A stretch of DNA of 8,487 bases from Gammaproteobacteria bacterium. GTDB lineage: Bacteria > Pseudomonadota > Gammaproteobacteria > Steroidobacterales > Steroidobacteraceae. Location: NCBI GenBank assembly GCA_025350345.1, contig JANXYA010000329.1, positions 1 through 8,487 of the forward strand, in the 5' to 3' direction. This document shows positions 1-7,406 of this stretch, one piece after another; the stretch's first letter is position 1, and each line of letters opens with the position of its first letter. The notes beneath the pieces are model-generated. The model saw only the letters and a list, made by a program, of their open reading frames with translations. It was not told the DNA's origin and did no database searches. A program made the position numbers and the translations under genes.

Positions 1-556
1 CCTCGACGATTCCTGCTTCGACCTGTCCCGTCGCCGCGTCACGCTCTCGACCGCCGGGCTGGTGCCGCAGATCTACAAGCTGGCGGAAGTGAGCAACGTG
101 GCGCTGGCGGTCTCGCTGCACGCCCCCGACGATGAATTGCGCAACACGCTCGTGCCTATCAATCGACTGCATCCGATCGCGGAGCTGCTCGAGGCCTGCT
201 GGCATTACATCGACGAGCAGAATGGCCGCAGCGTCACCTTCGAGTACGTGTGCCTTGACGGCGTCAACGATTCTGCGCAGCAGGCGCGCGCGCTGGCCCG
301 ATTGCTCGCCGGCCGGCCCGCCAAGGTAAACCTGATTCCCTTCAATCCCTTTCCGGGCACGTCCTACCGGCGCTCGAGCGATGCGGCGATCTGGCGCTTC
401 CGCGACGAACTGCTCAGGAGCAATGTCATGGCGACGGTGCGACGCACGCGCGGAGAAGATATTGATGCGGCCTGCGGGCAGCTCGTCGGTCGCGTGCAGG
501 ATCGCACCGTCGCGCGCCTGGGCGAGCGGCACCGCGCTGCACTGGTGAGCGCGTGA
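1..556 (+). CDS. rlmN: RlmN, dual-specificity 23S rRNA/tRNA adenine C2 methyltransferase (3' part)
   Basis: This is the C-terminal part (about 184 residues) of the radical-SAM enzyme that methylates C2 of A2503 in 23S rRNA and A37 in some tRNAs. The reading frame is open from base 2, so the start and the CxxxCxxC iron-sulfur motif lie left of the window. Visible family signatures, in order, are RRVTLSTAGLVP, the SLHAPDDELRNTLVPINR stretch, VTFEYVCLDGVNDS, KVNLIPFNPFPG and RRTRGEDIDAACGQL. The Cys of AACGQ (codon 473-475) matches the C-terminal Cys (Cys355 in E. coli) that carries the methyl group during catalysis. The fold appears complete to its usual C-terminus, where it ends in TGA. The stop overlaps the GTG of the next gene by 4 bp (GTGA), suggesting translational coupling. 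Identification is secure; only the truncation by the window edge limits the call. Confidence 0.97.
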   Translation, partial: LDDSCFDLSRRRVTLSTAGLVPQIYKLAEVSNVALAVSLHAPDDELRNTLVPINRLHPIAELLEACWHYIDEQNGRSVTFEYVCLDGVNDSAQQARALARLLAGRPAKVNLIPFNPFPGTSYRRSSDAAIWRFRDELLRSNVMATVRRTRGEDIDAACGQLVGRVQDRTVARLGERHRAALVSA

Positions 557-1311
557 ACGCCCCGCGTTCCGCCCTGGTGGGCGCGGCGCTGGGATTGGCG
601 CTGTGCGGTTGCCAGACCAGCGGCAGTGAGCAGTCCGACGCCGCCGCGGCGCGGGCCAACATGCAGCTCGGCTCCGCCTACCTGCAGCAGGGCAACCTGC
701 CGGTCGCGAAGGACAAGCTGGAGCGGGCGGTGAAGCAGGCGCCGCGCGATCCGGCGATCCACGGACTGCTGGCGATGCTGTACCTGCGCCTCGGGGAGGA
801 GAGCAGGGCCGAGGGCGAATATCGCGCCGCGCTGGCACTCGCGCCGCGTGATCCGGAGCTGCTGAACAACTACGCCGTGTTTCTCTGCGGTGCGGGGCGG
901 ATCGACGAAGGCGTGGCCCGTTTCCAGGAGGCAGCGCGCAATGCGCTGTATCGCACGCCCTGGGTGGCCTACGCGAATGCGGGCGTGTGCCTGCACAGTG
1001 CCAGGCGCGATGCCGAGGCCGAGCCCCTGTATGCGCGCGCACTGCAGGTGCAACCCGACTACACCGAGGCCGCCACGCAGCTGGTCGAGCTGCTGCTATC
1101 CCAGAATCGCGCCGCCGACGCCTACGGCCGCGTAATGGATTTCCTCAAGCGCAATCCGCCGACTGCGGAGCTGCTGTTGCTGGGTTGGCGCGCAGCGCGG
1201 GCCGAGCCGAACGCCGCCAATACGGCGCAGATGGCGTGGCGCCTGCAAACGGAGTTTCCAGACAGCGAACAAGCCCACAACGTGGCTGCGGCACCTGCAG
1301 CCCGGAACTAG
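553..1311 (+). CDS. pilW: PilF/PilW-type type IV pilus biogenesis lipoprotein (TPR pilotin)
   Basis: The 252-residue protein begins with a lipoprotein signal peptide: Arg5, a hydrophobic stretch at residues 7-19, and a lipobox LCGC with the modified Cys at 20. After a short linker come about four TPR units (roughly 33-66, 67-100, 101-134 and 137-170), with typical LGSAYLQQGN and NNYAVFL motifs. This is the architecture of the outer-membrane pilotin PilF (Pseudomonas) / PilW (Neisseria), which helps the PilQ secretin assemble for type IV pili. Position between rlmN and rodZ is the usual place for this gene in piliated gammaproteobacteria. GTG at 553 is chosen because it places the signal peptide correctly and overlaps the rlmN stop as GTGA. 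Cys112 and Cys146 occupy equivalent positions in neighbouring repeats. No pilus structural gene is in the window, so the pilus role rests on family and context. Confidence 0.93.
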   Translation: MNAPRSALVGAALGLALCGCQTSGSEQSDAAAARANMQLGSAYLQQGNLPVAKDKLERAVKQAPRDPAIHGLLAMLYLRLGEESRAEGEYRAALALAPRDPELLNNYAVFLCGAGRIDEGVARFQEAARNALYRTPWVAYANAGVCLHSARRDAEAEPLYARALQVQPDYTEAATQLVELLLSQNRAADAYGRVMDFLKRNPPTAELLLLGWRAARAEPNAANTAQMAWRLQTEFPDSEQAHNVAAAPAARN

Positions 1312-1314
1312 GCC

Positions 1315-2151
1315 ATGGCGGAGCAGGGGCAAGCGGCATCCGAGCTTCCTGGCGCCCGACTGGCGCTGGCGCGCGAGCGATCGGGGCTCAGCGTCACCCA
1401 GGTGGCCGCCAAGCTGCGCCTCGACGTTCGCACCGTGAGCGCTTTGGAGAGCGGCGCCTACGCAGAGGTCGGCGCTGCGGTCTTCGTGCGCGGATTCCTC
1501 AGGCGCTATGCGGAGCTGGTCGGTGAATCCGCTGCGGAGATCGATGCCCTGTACGCGCATCAACCCGATGCCGGAGCGTTCCCCGACCTGTCGAAGACCG
1601 GCCTGCACCGGCTGGACGCCGCCGCTCACCGGCGCTCCCTCGGGGTGGTGCCGGCGCTGATCGCGGTCGCCGTGCTCGCCGTCATTGCCGCAATCTGGTG
1701 GGCGATGAGGGTCGGAACGGCGGCACGCCCGACCACGGTCGAAGGGCAGGCTGAAGTGCTGCGCCTGTCCGCGCCGGCGGTTGAGTCACCGGCCGCAGCA
1801 CCTGCGCCGCCGAGCCAGGCGCCGATCGGTGCGGCACCCGCTGCGGGCGCGGTCGCCACCGGGACCGATGCGCTGGCCGCGCTCCCGCACAAGCACGTGC
1901 AGCTCACCTTCAGCGGCGAATGCTGGGCCGAGGTCTACGATGCGCGGGGTTGGCGCCTGCTCTTCGGTTTCGGGCATGCGGGCACCACGCAGGACCTGAG
2001 CGGCGTGCCGCCGTTTCGCCTGGTGCTGGGCAATGTTGAGGCCGTTGCGGTCGCGATCGAGGGGACGCCGGTTGAACTGCCGGCCGCGACGCCCGGGGAG
2101 CGCCTGCGTGTCTCGCTCAAGGGCGATGGCGTCGTGGCCAGCGTGCGCTGA
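1315..2151 (+). CDS. rodZ: RodZ, MreB-binding cell-shape protein
   Basis: The 278-residue protein has the RodZ layout. An N-terminal Cro/CI-like helix-turn-helix domain (about 11-83) contains LALARERSGLSVTQVA, then RLDVRTVSALESG, then the helix VFVRGFLRRYAELVG. A basic stretch (HRR, 105-107) precedes a single transmembrane helix at about 109-131. A Pro/Ala-rich periplasmic linker (about 135-190) leads to a C-terminal beta-rich domain of the DUF4115 type (about 194-278) that begins HVQLTFSGECWAEVYD. In the family, the cytoplasmic domain contacts MreB and couples it to the elongation machinery for rod shape; the HTH fold there is a protein-binding module rather than a proven DNA binder. ATG at 1315 lies 3 bp after the pilW stop. 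The upstream Shine-Dalgarno is weak, so coupling to pilW translation is likely. The total is somewhat shorter than E. coli RodZ (about 337), mainly through a shorter linker. Confidence 0.94.
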   Translation: MAEQGQAASELPGARLALARERSGLSVTQVAAKLRLDVRTVSALESGAYAEVGAAVFVRGFLRRYAELVGESAAEIDALYAHQPDAGAFPDLSKTGLHRLDAAAHRRSLGVVPALIAVAVLAVIAAIWWAMRVGTAARPTTVEGQAEVLRLSAPAVESPAAAPAPPSQAPIGAAPAAGAVATGTDALAALPHKHVQLTFSGECWAEVYDARGWRLLFGFGHAGTTQDLSGVPPFRLVLGNVEAVAVAIEGTPVELPAATPGERLRVSLKGDGVVASVR

Positions 2152-2171
2152 GCGGACCTGCGGTTATCCCC

Positions 2172-3448
<1,277 letters not shown>

Positions 3449-3464
<16 letters not shown>

Positions 3465-4069
3465 ATGAACAGGAACAGTGGGAGTTCGTGCGCGGCTGGC
3501 TGCGCGAGAACGGCCCCTGGCTGGTGGCCGGCGTGGCGCTGGCCGCCTTTGGGGTGTGGGGCTGGAAGGCCTGGCAGGCGCACCAGGAGGCGCGCCTCCT
3601 CGCCGCTAGTGGCCAGTACGAACAGCTGGTGGCGGCTTTCGCCAAGGACGACATGCCCACGGTCATGTCGCTGGCCGACAAGCTGAGCGCGGACCACCCG
3701 GGCACCGGCTACGCCGAGCACGGGCAGCTCGCCGCCGCGCGACTCGAGGTGGAGAACAATCAGGTACCCGCGGCGCTCGCGCGGCTGCAGAGGATCATGG
3801 CAGCCACGTCGGACCACGAACTGGCGCTGGTCGTGCGGCTGCGCATAGCGCGCCTGCAGATCGATGCGGGCAAGCCCGACGACGCGCTGGCCACGCTGGC
3901 GGCGGCACAGCCGGGCGCCTTTGCCGGCCGTTATGCGGAAGTGCGCGGTGACGCCCTGTGGGCCAAGGGCGATCGCCCGGCCGCGCTCAAGGCCTATCGC
4001 GAAGCACAGGCTGCGCTCGCCGGCGCGCCGGGCGGGGACATGCTGGCGCTGAAGATCGGGGCCCCATGA
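3449..4069 (+). CDS. yfgM: YfgM family ancillary SecYEG translocon subunit
   Basis: With the GTG start at 3449 the product has 206 residues, the length I recall for E. coli YfgM. A short acidic and aromatic cytoplasmic N-terminus (MDDYLNEQEQWEFVRGWLREN) is followed by one transmembrane helix at about 22-42. A periplasmic TPR-like helical domain takes up the rest, with family signatures LRIARLQIDAGKPDDAL and VRGDALWAKGDRPAALKAYREA. In E. coli, YfgM associates with SecYEG and the chaperone PpiD at the inner membrane and is thought to hand secreted proteins to periplasmic chaperones. The start is supported by the embedded AGGAGG and by alignment to the family N-terminus. The gene overlaps hisS by 16 bp in a different frame and bamB by 4 bp (ATGA), placing it firmly inside the operon next to another envelope-biogenesis factor. 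Confidence 0.92.
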
Positions 4070-5223
4070 GCGTGCGCACCGCAATTCTGCTGGCCGTGGT
4101 CCTCGTTGTGGGCACGCTGAGCGGCTGTTCGCACTCGAAATCGAAGGTCAAGCCGGACAAGCCCACCGTTCTCGTCCCGATCAAGGCCCAGTTCGAGCCG
4201 CGGCGCGTATGGAGCGCCAGTCCCGGCAAGGCCGAGCCGAAGCTGCGCCTGGGGCTGGCGCCGGCGATCGACGGCAATCGCGTCTACGGCGCCGGCCCGC
4301 ACGGGGACGTCCTGGCGCTCGATCTGGCCACGGGCCATCAGTTGTGGCGGCGTCACTTCAAGCTGTTTTTCTCGGGCGGACCGGGGGCGGGGAGTGGCCT
4401 GGTGCTCATCGGCACGAGCGGCGGCACGATGCTGGCGCTCGCCGCCGCCGACGGCGCCGAGCGCTGGCGCGTCCAGCTCAATTCGGAACTGCTGTCGGCG
4501 CCGGCCATCGCCGCTGACCTGGTCGTCGTGCGCACCGTGGATGGTAAGCTCTACGGGCTCAATGCGACCGATGGGCAGCAGCGTTGGGTAGCCGATCAGC
4601 AGGTGCCGAAGCTCTCGCTGCGCGGCACGAGCGCTCCGGTCATCACGGGCGAGCTGGCCATTTCCGGCTTCGACAACGGCCGGCTCATGGCGGTTTCCAT
4701 GGCGAGCGGCAACACGGTCTGGGACGTCGCCGTGGGGCAGGCGCGCGGGAGCAGTGAACTGCAGCGACTGATCGACGTTGACGCCTCACCGGTGATCGAT
4801 GGCGATGACCTGTTCGCAGTGGCGTTTCAGGGCCGGGCGGTCCGCCTGACGCGCGATACCGGGCACGAGCTCTGGTCGCACGAGATCTCCAGTTACCGCG
4901 GGCTGGCCGCCGACGCCTTCGGGGTGTATGTGGCGACCGCGGAAGGGGCGGTAGTCCGGCTCGATCGGGCCAGCGGCGCTGAGCGCTGGCGCCAGGCAGG
5001 GTTGCTGCGCCGCTCGCTGAGCGCACCGGTGCTCCAGGGCAATAGCGTCGTGGTCGCGGATATCGCGGGCGTGATCCACTGGTTGAGCATGGACGATGGC
5101 TCGTTCCGGGCGCGCGCCATGGCAGGCTCGCGCATCAGCGCGGCGCCGGTGGTGAGCGGAAACCTGCTGGTGGTGCAGACCGACAAGGGAGTGATCGAGG
5201 CCTGGCGCACGCCGGGAAGCTAG
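4066..5223 (+). CDS. bamB: BamB, outer-membrane assembly lipoprotein (beta-propeller)
   Basis: BamB is a lipoprotein of the BAM complex that binds the BamA POTRA domains and helps insert outer-membrane beta-barrels. The 385-residue product has a signal peptide with lipobox LSGC and modified Cys21. It then carries a PQQ-like propeller whose blades are marked by repeated G-x2-3-W turns: GHQLW (91-94), GAERW (131-134), GQQRW (171-174), GNTVW (216-219), GHELW and a second GAERW. Residues described in E. coli BamB as needed for BamA binding appear conserved: the LSLRG loop (Leu183, Leu185, Arg186) and the DVD loop (Asp237, Asp239). ATG at 4066 is chosen over upstream in-frame codons because it sets the signal peptide and overlaps the yfgM stop as ATGA. 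Length is close to the E. coli protein (392). No sign of truncation. Confidence 0.96.
   Translation: MSVRTAILLAVVLVVGTLSGCSHSKSKVKPDKPTVLVPIKAQFEPRRVWSASPGKAEPKLRLGLAPAIDGNRVYGAGPHGDVLALDLATGHQLWRRHFKLFFSGGPGAGSGLVLIGTSGGTMLALAAADGAERWRVQLNSELLSAPAIAADLVVVRTVDGKLYGLNATDGQQRWVADQQVPKLSLRGTSAPVITGELAISGFDNGRLMAVSMASGNTVWDVAVGQARGSSELQRLIDVDASPVIDGDDLFAVAFQGRAVRLTRDTGHELWSHEISSYRGLAADAFGVYVATAEGAVVRLDRASGAERWRQAGLLRRSLSAPVLQGNSVVVADIAGVIHWLSMDDGSFRARAMAGSRISAAPVVSGNLLVVQTDKGVIEAWRTPGS
5214..5219 (+). promoter_or_regulatory. Possible weak Shine-Dalgarno of der
   Basis: GGGAAG lies 5 bases before the TTG at 5225, within the last codons of bamB. It is a partial match to the anti-Shine-Dalgarno. 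With the bamB stop ending one base before the der start, re-initiation by the same ribosomes is at least as likely a way of starting der. Confidence 0.4.
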
Positions 5224-5224
5224 T

Positions 5225-6604
5225 TTGCTCCCGGTGGTGGCCATCGTGGGGCGGCCCAATGTGGGCAAGTCCACGCTGTTCAACGCGCTGACGCGGACCC
5301 GCGATGCGATCACTGCCGACGTCCCGGGTGTCACGCGTGACCGGCAGTACGGCTATGCGCGCATCGGCGCGGTGCCCTGTGTGCTCATCGACACCGGCGG
5401 GTTGATCGACAAGCCCAGCGGGATCGCGCTGCAGATGCGCGTGCAGACCGAGAAGGCCGTCGCCGAGAGCGATCGCATCATTTTTCTCGCGGATGCGCGC
5501 GCCGGGCTGACCTCCCAGGATCGCCAGATTGCCGACGAGCTGCGGCGCGCGGGCAAGCCGGTCACGCTGGCGATCAACAAGGCCGAGGGCCTGGATGCGG
5601 ACATGGTGGCGGCCGACTTCCAGGTGCTGGGGATCGGCGCGCCGCAGTCTATTTCGGCCGTGCACGGCCAGGGTTGCCGCGAGCTCATCGACACGGTGCT
5701 GGAGGGCCTGAGTCCCGGCCCCGGCCCGGCGGACGACACCAACGCCATCCGGGTAGCGATTATCGGCCGGCCGAATGTCGGCAAGTCGACCCTGGTCAAT
5801 CGCCTGCTGGGCGAGGAACGCGTGATCGCCAGCGAGGAGCCCGGGACCACCCGTGATTCGATCATGGTGCCCTTCCAGCGCGATGGCCGGGATTTCCTGC
5901 TGGTCGATACGGCCGGCCTGCGCCGCCGCTCGAAGGTCGAGGACGCCATCGAGCGCGTCAGCGTGGCGCGCACCCTGCAAGCCATTGCCGAGTCGCACGC
6001 GGTCGTCATGGTGCTCGACGCGCATGACAACGTGGGTGAGCAGGATGCCAGCGTGCTGGGCCAGGCGCTCGAGCGCGGGCGCGTGTTGCTGATTGCAATC
6101 AATAAGTGGGACGGCATCGCCCCGGAGCAGCGCGATGAGATCCGCCGGCAACTGTCGCTAAAGCTGGACTTCGTGCCTTACGCGCCGCATCACTTCATTT
6201 CGGCCCGCCATGGGACCGGGGTGGGCGAGCTGGCGCGCGACATCGTGCGCGGCTACGACGCGGCGATGCGCGCCATGTCGACGCCAATGTTGACCAAGGT
6301 GCTGGAGAAGGCCATCGAGGCGCACCAGCCGCCGCTGGTGAAGGGCCGGCGCATCAAGCTGCGCTACGCACACCAGGGCGGGCGCAATCCGCCGCGCATC
6401 ATCATCCACGGCAACCAGACGGTGTCGGTGCCGGAGGCCTACCGGCGCTATCTCGCCAACGTGTATCGCGAGGCCTTTGACCTGTACGCAACGCCGGTCG
6501 CGGTGGATTTCCGCACCGACGCCAACCCCTACGACCGGCTCAAGGCCGGGAAGCGGCGGGCGCGGCCGGCAGGAACAATGCCGGGTCGACGAAGGCGCGG
6601 TTGA
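5225..6604 (+). CDS. der: Der (EngA), double-domain ribosome-assembly GTPase
   Basis: Der is an essential GTPase for 50S subunit maturation. The 459-residue protein has two tandem G domains and a C-terminal KH-like domain. G domain 1 shows GRPNVGKS (9-16), the G2/G3 signatures PGVTRD and DTGG (56-59), and a G4 motif reading NKAE (118-121) instead of NKxD. A short Pro/Gly linker (about 163-172) replaces the long acidic linker of E. coli Der (490 residues). G domain 2 shows GRPNVGKS (181-188), PGTTRDS, DTAG (228-231) and NKWD (293-296). The KH-like domain (about 350-438) carries HQPPLVKGRRIKLRYAHQGG and IIIHGNQ. The tail is strongly basic (KRRAR, GRRRRG). TTG at 5225, one base after the bamB stop, reproduces the family N-terminus (MxPVVAIVGRPN). 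The last 21 codons and the stop overlap the convergent M23 gene. Confidence 0.96.
   Translation: MLPVVAIVGRPNVGKSTLFNALTRTRDAITADVPGVTRDRQYGYARIGAVPCVLIDTGGLIDKPSGIALQMRVQTEKAVAESDRIIFLADARAGLTSQDRQIADELRRAGKPVTLAINKAEGLDADMVAADFQVLGIGAPQSISAVHGQGCRELIDTVLEGLSPGPGPADDTNAIRVAIIGRPNVGKSTLVNRLLGEERVIASEEPGTTRDSIMVPFQRDGRDFLLVDTAGLRRRSKVEDAIERVSVARTLQAIAESHAVVMVLDAHDNVGEQDASVLGQALERGRVLLIAINKWDGIAPEQRDEIRRQLSLKLDFVPYAPHHFISARHGTGVGELARDIVRGYDAAMRAMSTPMLTKVLEKAIEAHQPPLVKGRRIKLRYAHQGGRNPPRIIIHGNQTVSVPEAYRRYLANVYREAFDLYATPVAVDFRTDANPYDRLKAGKRRARPAGTMPGRRRRG
6540..6604. other. 65-bp convergent coding overlap of der and the M23 peptidase gene
   Basis: On the + strand these bases encode the basic C-terminal tail of Der (residues 439-459) and its TGA. 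On the - strand they encode the last 21 residues of the M23 protein, including the family-typical VDPALFLP, and its TGA (complement of TCA at 6540-6542). Both stops read directly from the sequence. I see no stem-loop followed by a T-run in either direction here, so transcripts from both sides probably run into each other. Confidence 0.85.
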
Positions 6605-7406
6605 GCGCCACGCCGAAGTGCAGGTGCGGGCCCGTGACGCGGCCGGTGGCGCCGACGGTGCCCAGTGGCTCGCCGCTGGTCAGGTGCTGGCCCGGGTGCA
6701 CACCGATGCTCGCCAGATGGCAGTACATCGTGATCAACCCGGAGCCGTGATCGACGAGCACCGTGTTGCCATTGAAGAAATAGTCGCCCACGTCGATGAC
6801 GAGACCGTCCGCCGCGGCGATTACGACGGTGCCCAGCGGGGCGCCGATGTCCATGCCGCTGTGCGGATCGCGCGATTCGCCATTGAAGATGCGCCGCAGT
6901 CCGAAGGAGCTCGATCGCTTGCCGGCCACGGGCACGAGCAGCCGCAGGGTTGCGGGTGTCTGAGGCGAGAAGGTGGCGAGCGCCGCCTGGAGGTGCGCGC
7001 GCTCGCCGGTGACGCGCTGCAGGTCGGCCGCGGCGAGGTCCACCTGCGCGGGTGACACCTTCAGCCGCTGGGTGTGGTAATGGGCTGGCAGCACCCTGAA
7101 GGTCAGTCGGGTCGGCGACCCTGCCGTATCCCTGATGTCGATACTGGCCACGCCGGGCGGTTGCGACAGGGGGATGCCGACGATCGCCAGCCACTCGGTG
7201 CCATGCGGCACGAGCATGACAGGTGCCGTGCCGAGGAATGCCTTGGGTGTTTCCGGATTTCCTGCCGTTACATGTAACACCACCACGCCACCGGGTACGG
7301 TGCGATTGCGGGGCAGGGCGGGGCCTGCCGCGGCAGACGCCGCGGCAGCCGCCCAGATCGAGGTGCCCATCACAACGAGCAGCAGCCCCGCCCAGCGTGT
7401 CCTCAA
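6540..7406 (-). CDS. Secreted M23 family metallopeptidase (probable peptidoglycan endopeptidase)
   Basis: The 288-residue protein begins with a Sec signal peptide (Arg2, Arg4, hydrophobic 6-23, likely cleavage after an Ala-x-Ala near 25). An N-terminal beta-rich domain (about 33-107) resembles the Peptidase_M23_N module, and a linker leads to a C-terminal M23/LytM domain (about 158-280). All catalytic positions are present by comparison with LytM: zinc ligands His182 and Asp186 in HSGMDIG and His263 in HLHFG, with the other catalytic histidines at His230 (YCHL) and His261. It should therefore be an active zinc endopeptidase cutting peptide cross-links in the periplasm, though the bond is not deducible. 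TTG at 7406 is chosen because it supplies the basic start of the signal peptide and overlaps the xseA TGA as TTGA; the ATG at codon 13 would leave a poor signal. No close gene symbol is recognised. Confidence 0.9.
   Translation of the reverse strand: MRTRWAGLLLVVMGTSIWAAAAASAAAGPALPRNRTVPGGVVVLHVTAGNPETPKAFLGTAPVMLVPHGTEWLAIVGIPLSQPPGVASIDIRDTAGSPTRLTFRVLPAHYHTQRLKVSPAQVDLAAADLQRVTGERAHLQAALATFSPQTPATLRLLVPVAGKRSSSFGLRRIFNGESRDPHSGMDIGAPLGTVVIAAADGLVIDVGDYFFNGNTVLVDHGSGLITMYCHLASIGVHPGQHLTSGEPLGTVGATGRVTGPHLHFGVALNRAFVDPALFLPAAPAASRP

Noticed and set aside
3958..4065. Upstream extension of the bamB frame
   Set aside because: It would bury the lipoprotein signal peptide 36 residues inside the protein; ATG at 4066 gives a proper lipobox position.
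5135..6151. A 338-codon open frame on the - strand opposite bamB and der
   Set aside because: Its translation shows no family motif, it is Arg/His/Gln-rich, and it lies opposite two clearly conserved genes. This is typical antisense shadowing in high-GC DNA.
6540..6620. Possible bidirectional terminator between the convergent genes
   Set aside because: There are scattered GCCGG/CCGGC pairs but no clear long stem and no T- or A-run on either side.
7325..7348. Palindrome CTGCCGCGGCAG followed by a near-repeat CGCCGCGGCAG
   Set aside because: It falls in the alanine run of the M23 signal peptide, and alternating GCC/GCG/GCA alanine codons produce such palindromes by chance. No T-run follows to make it a terminator.
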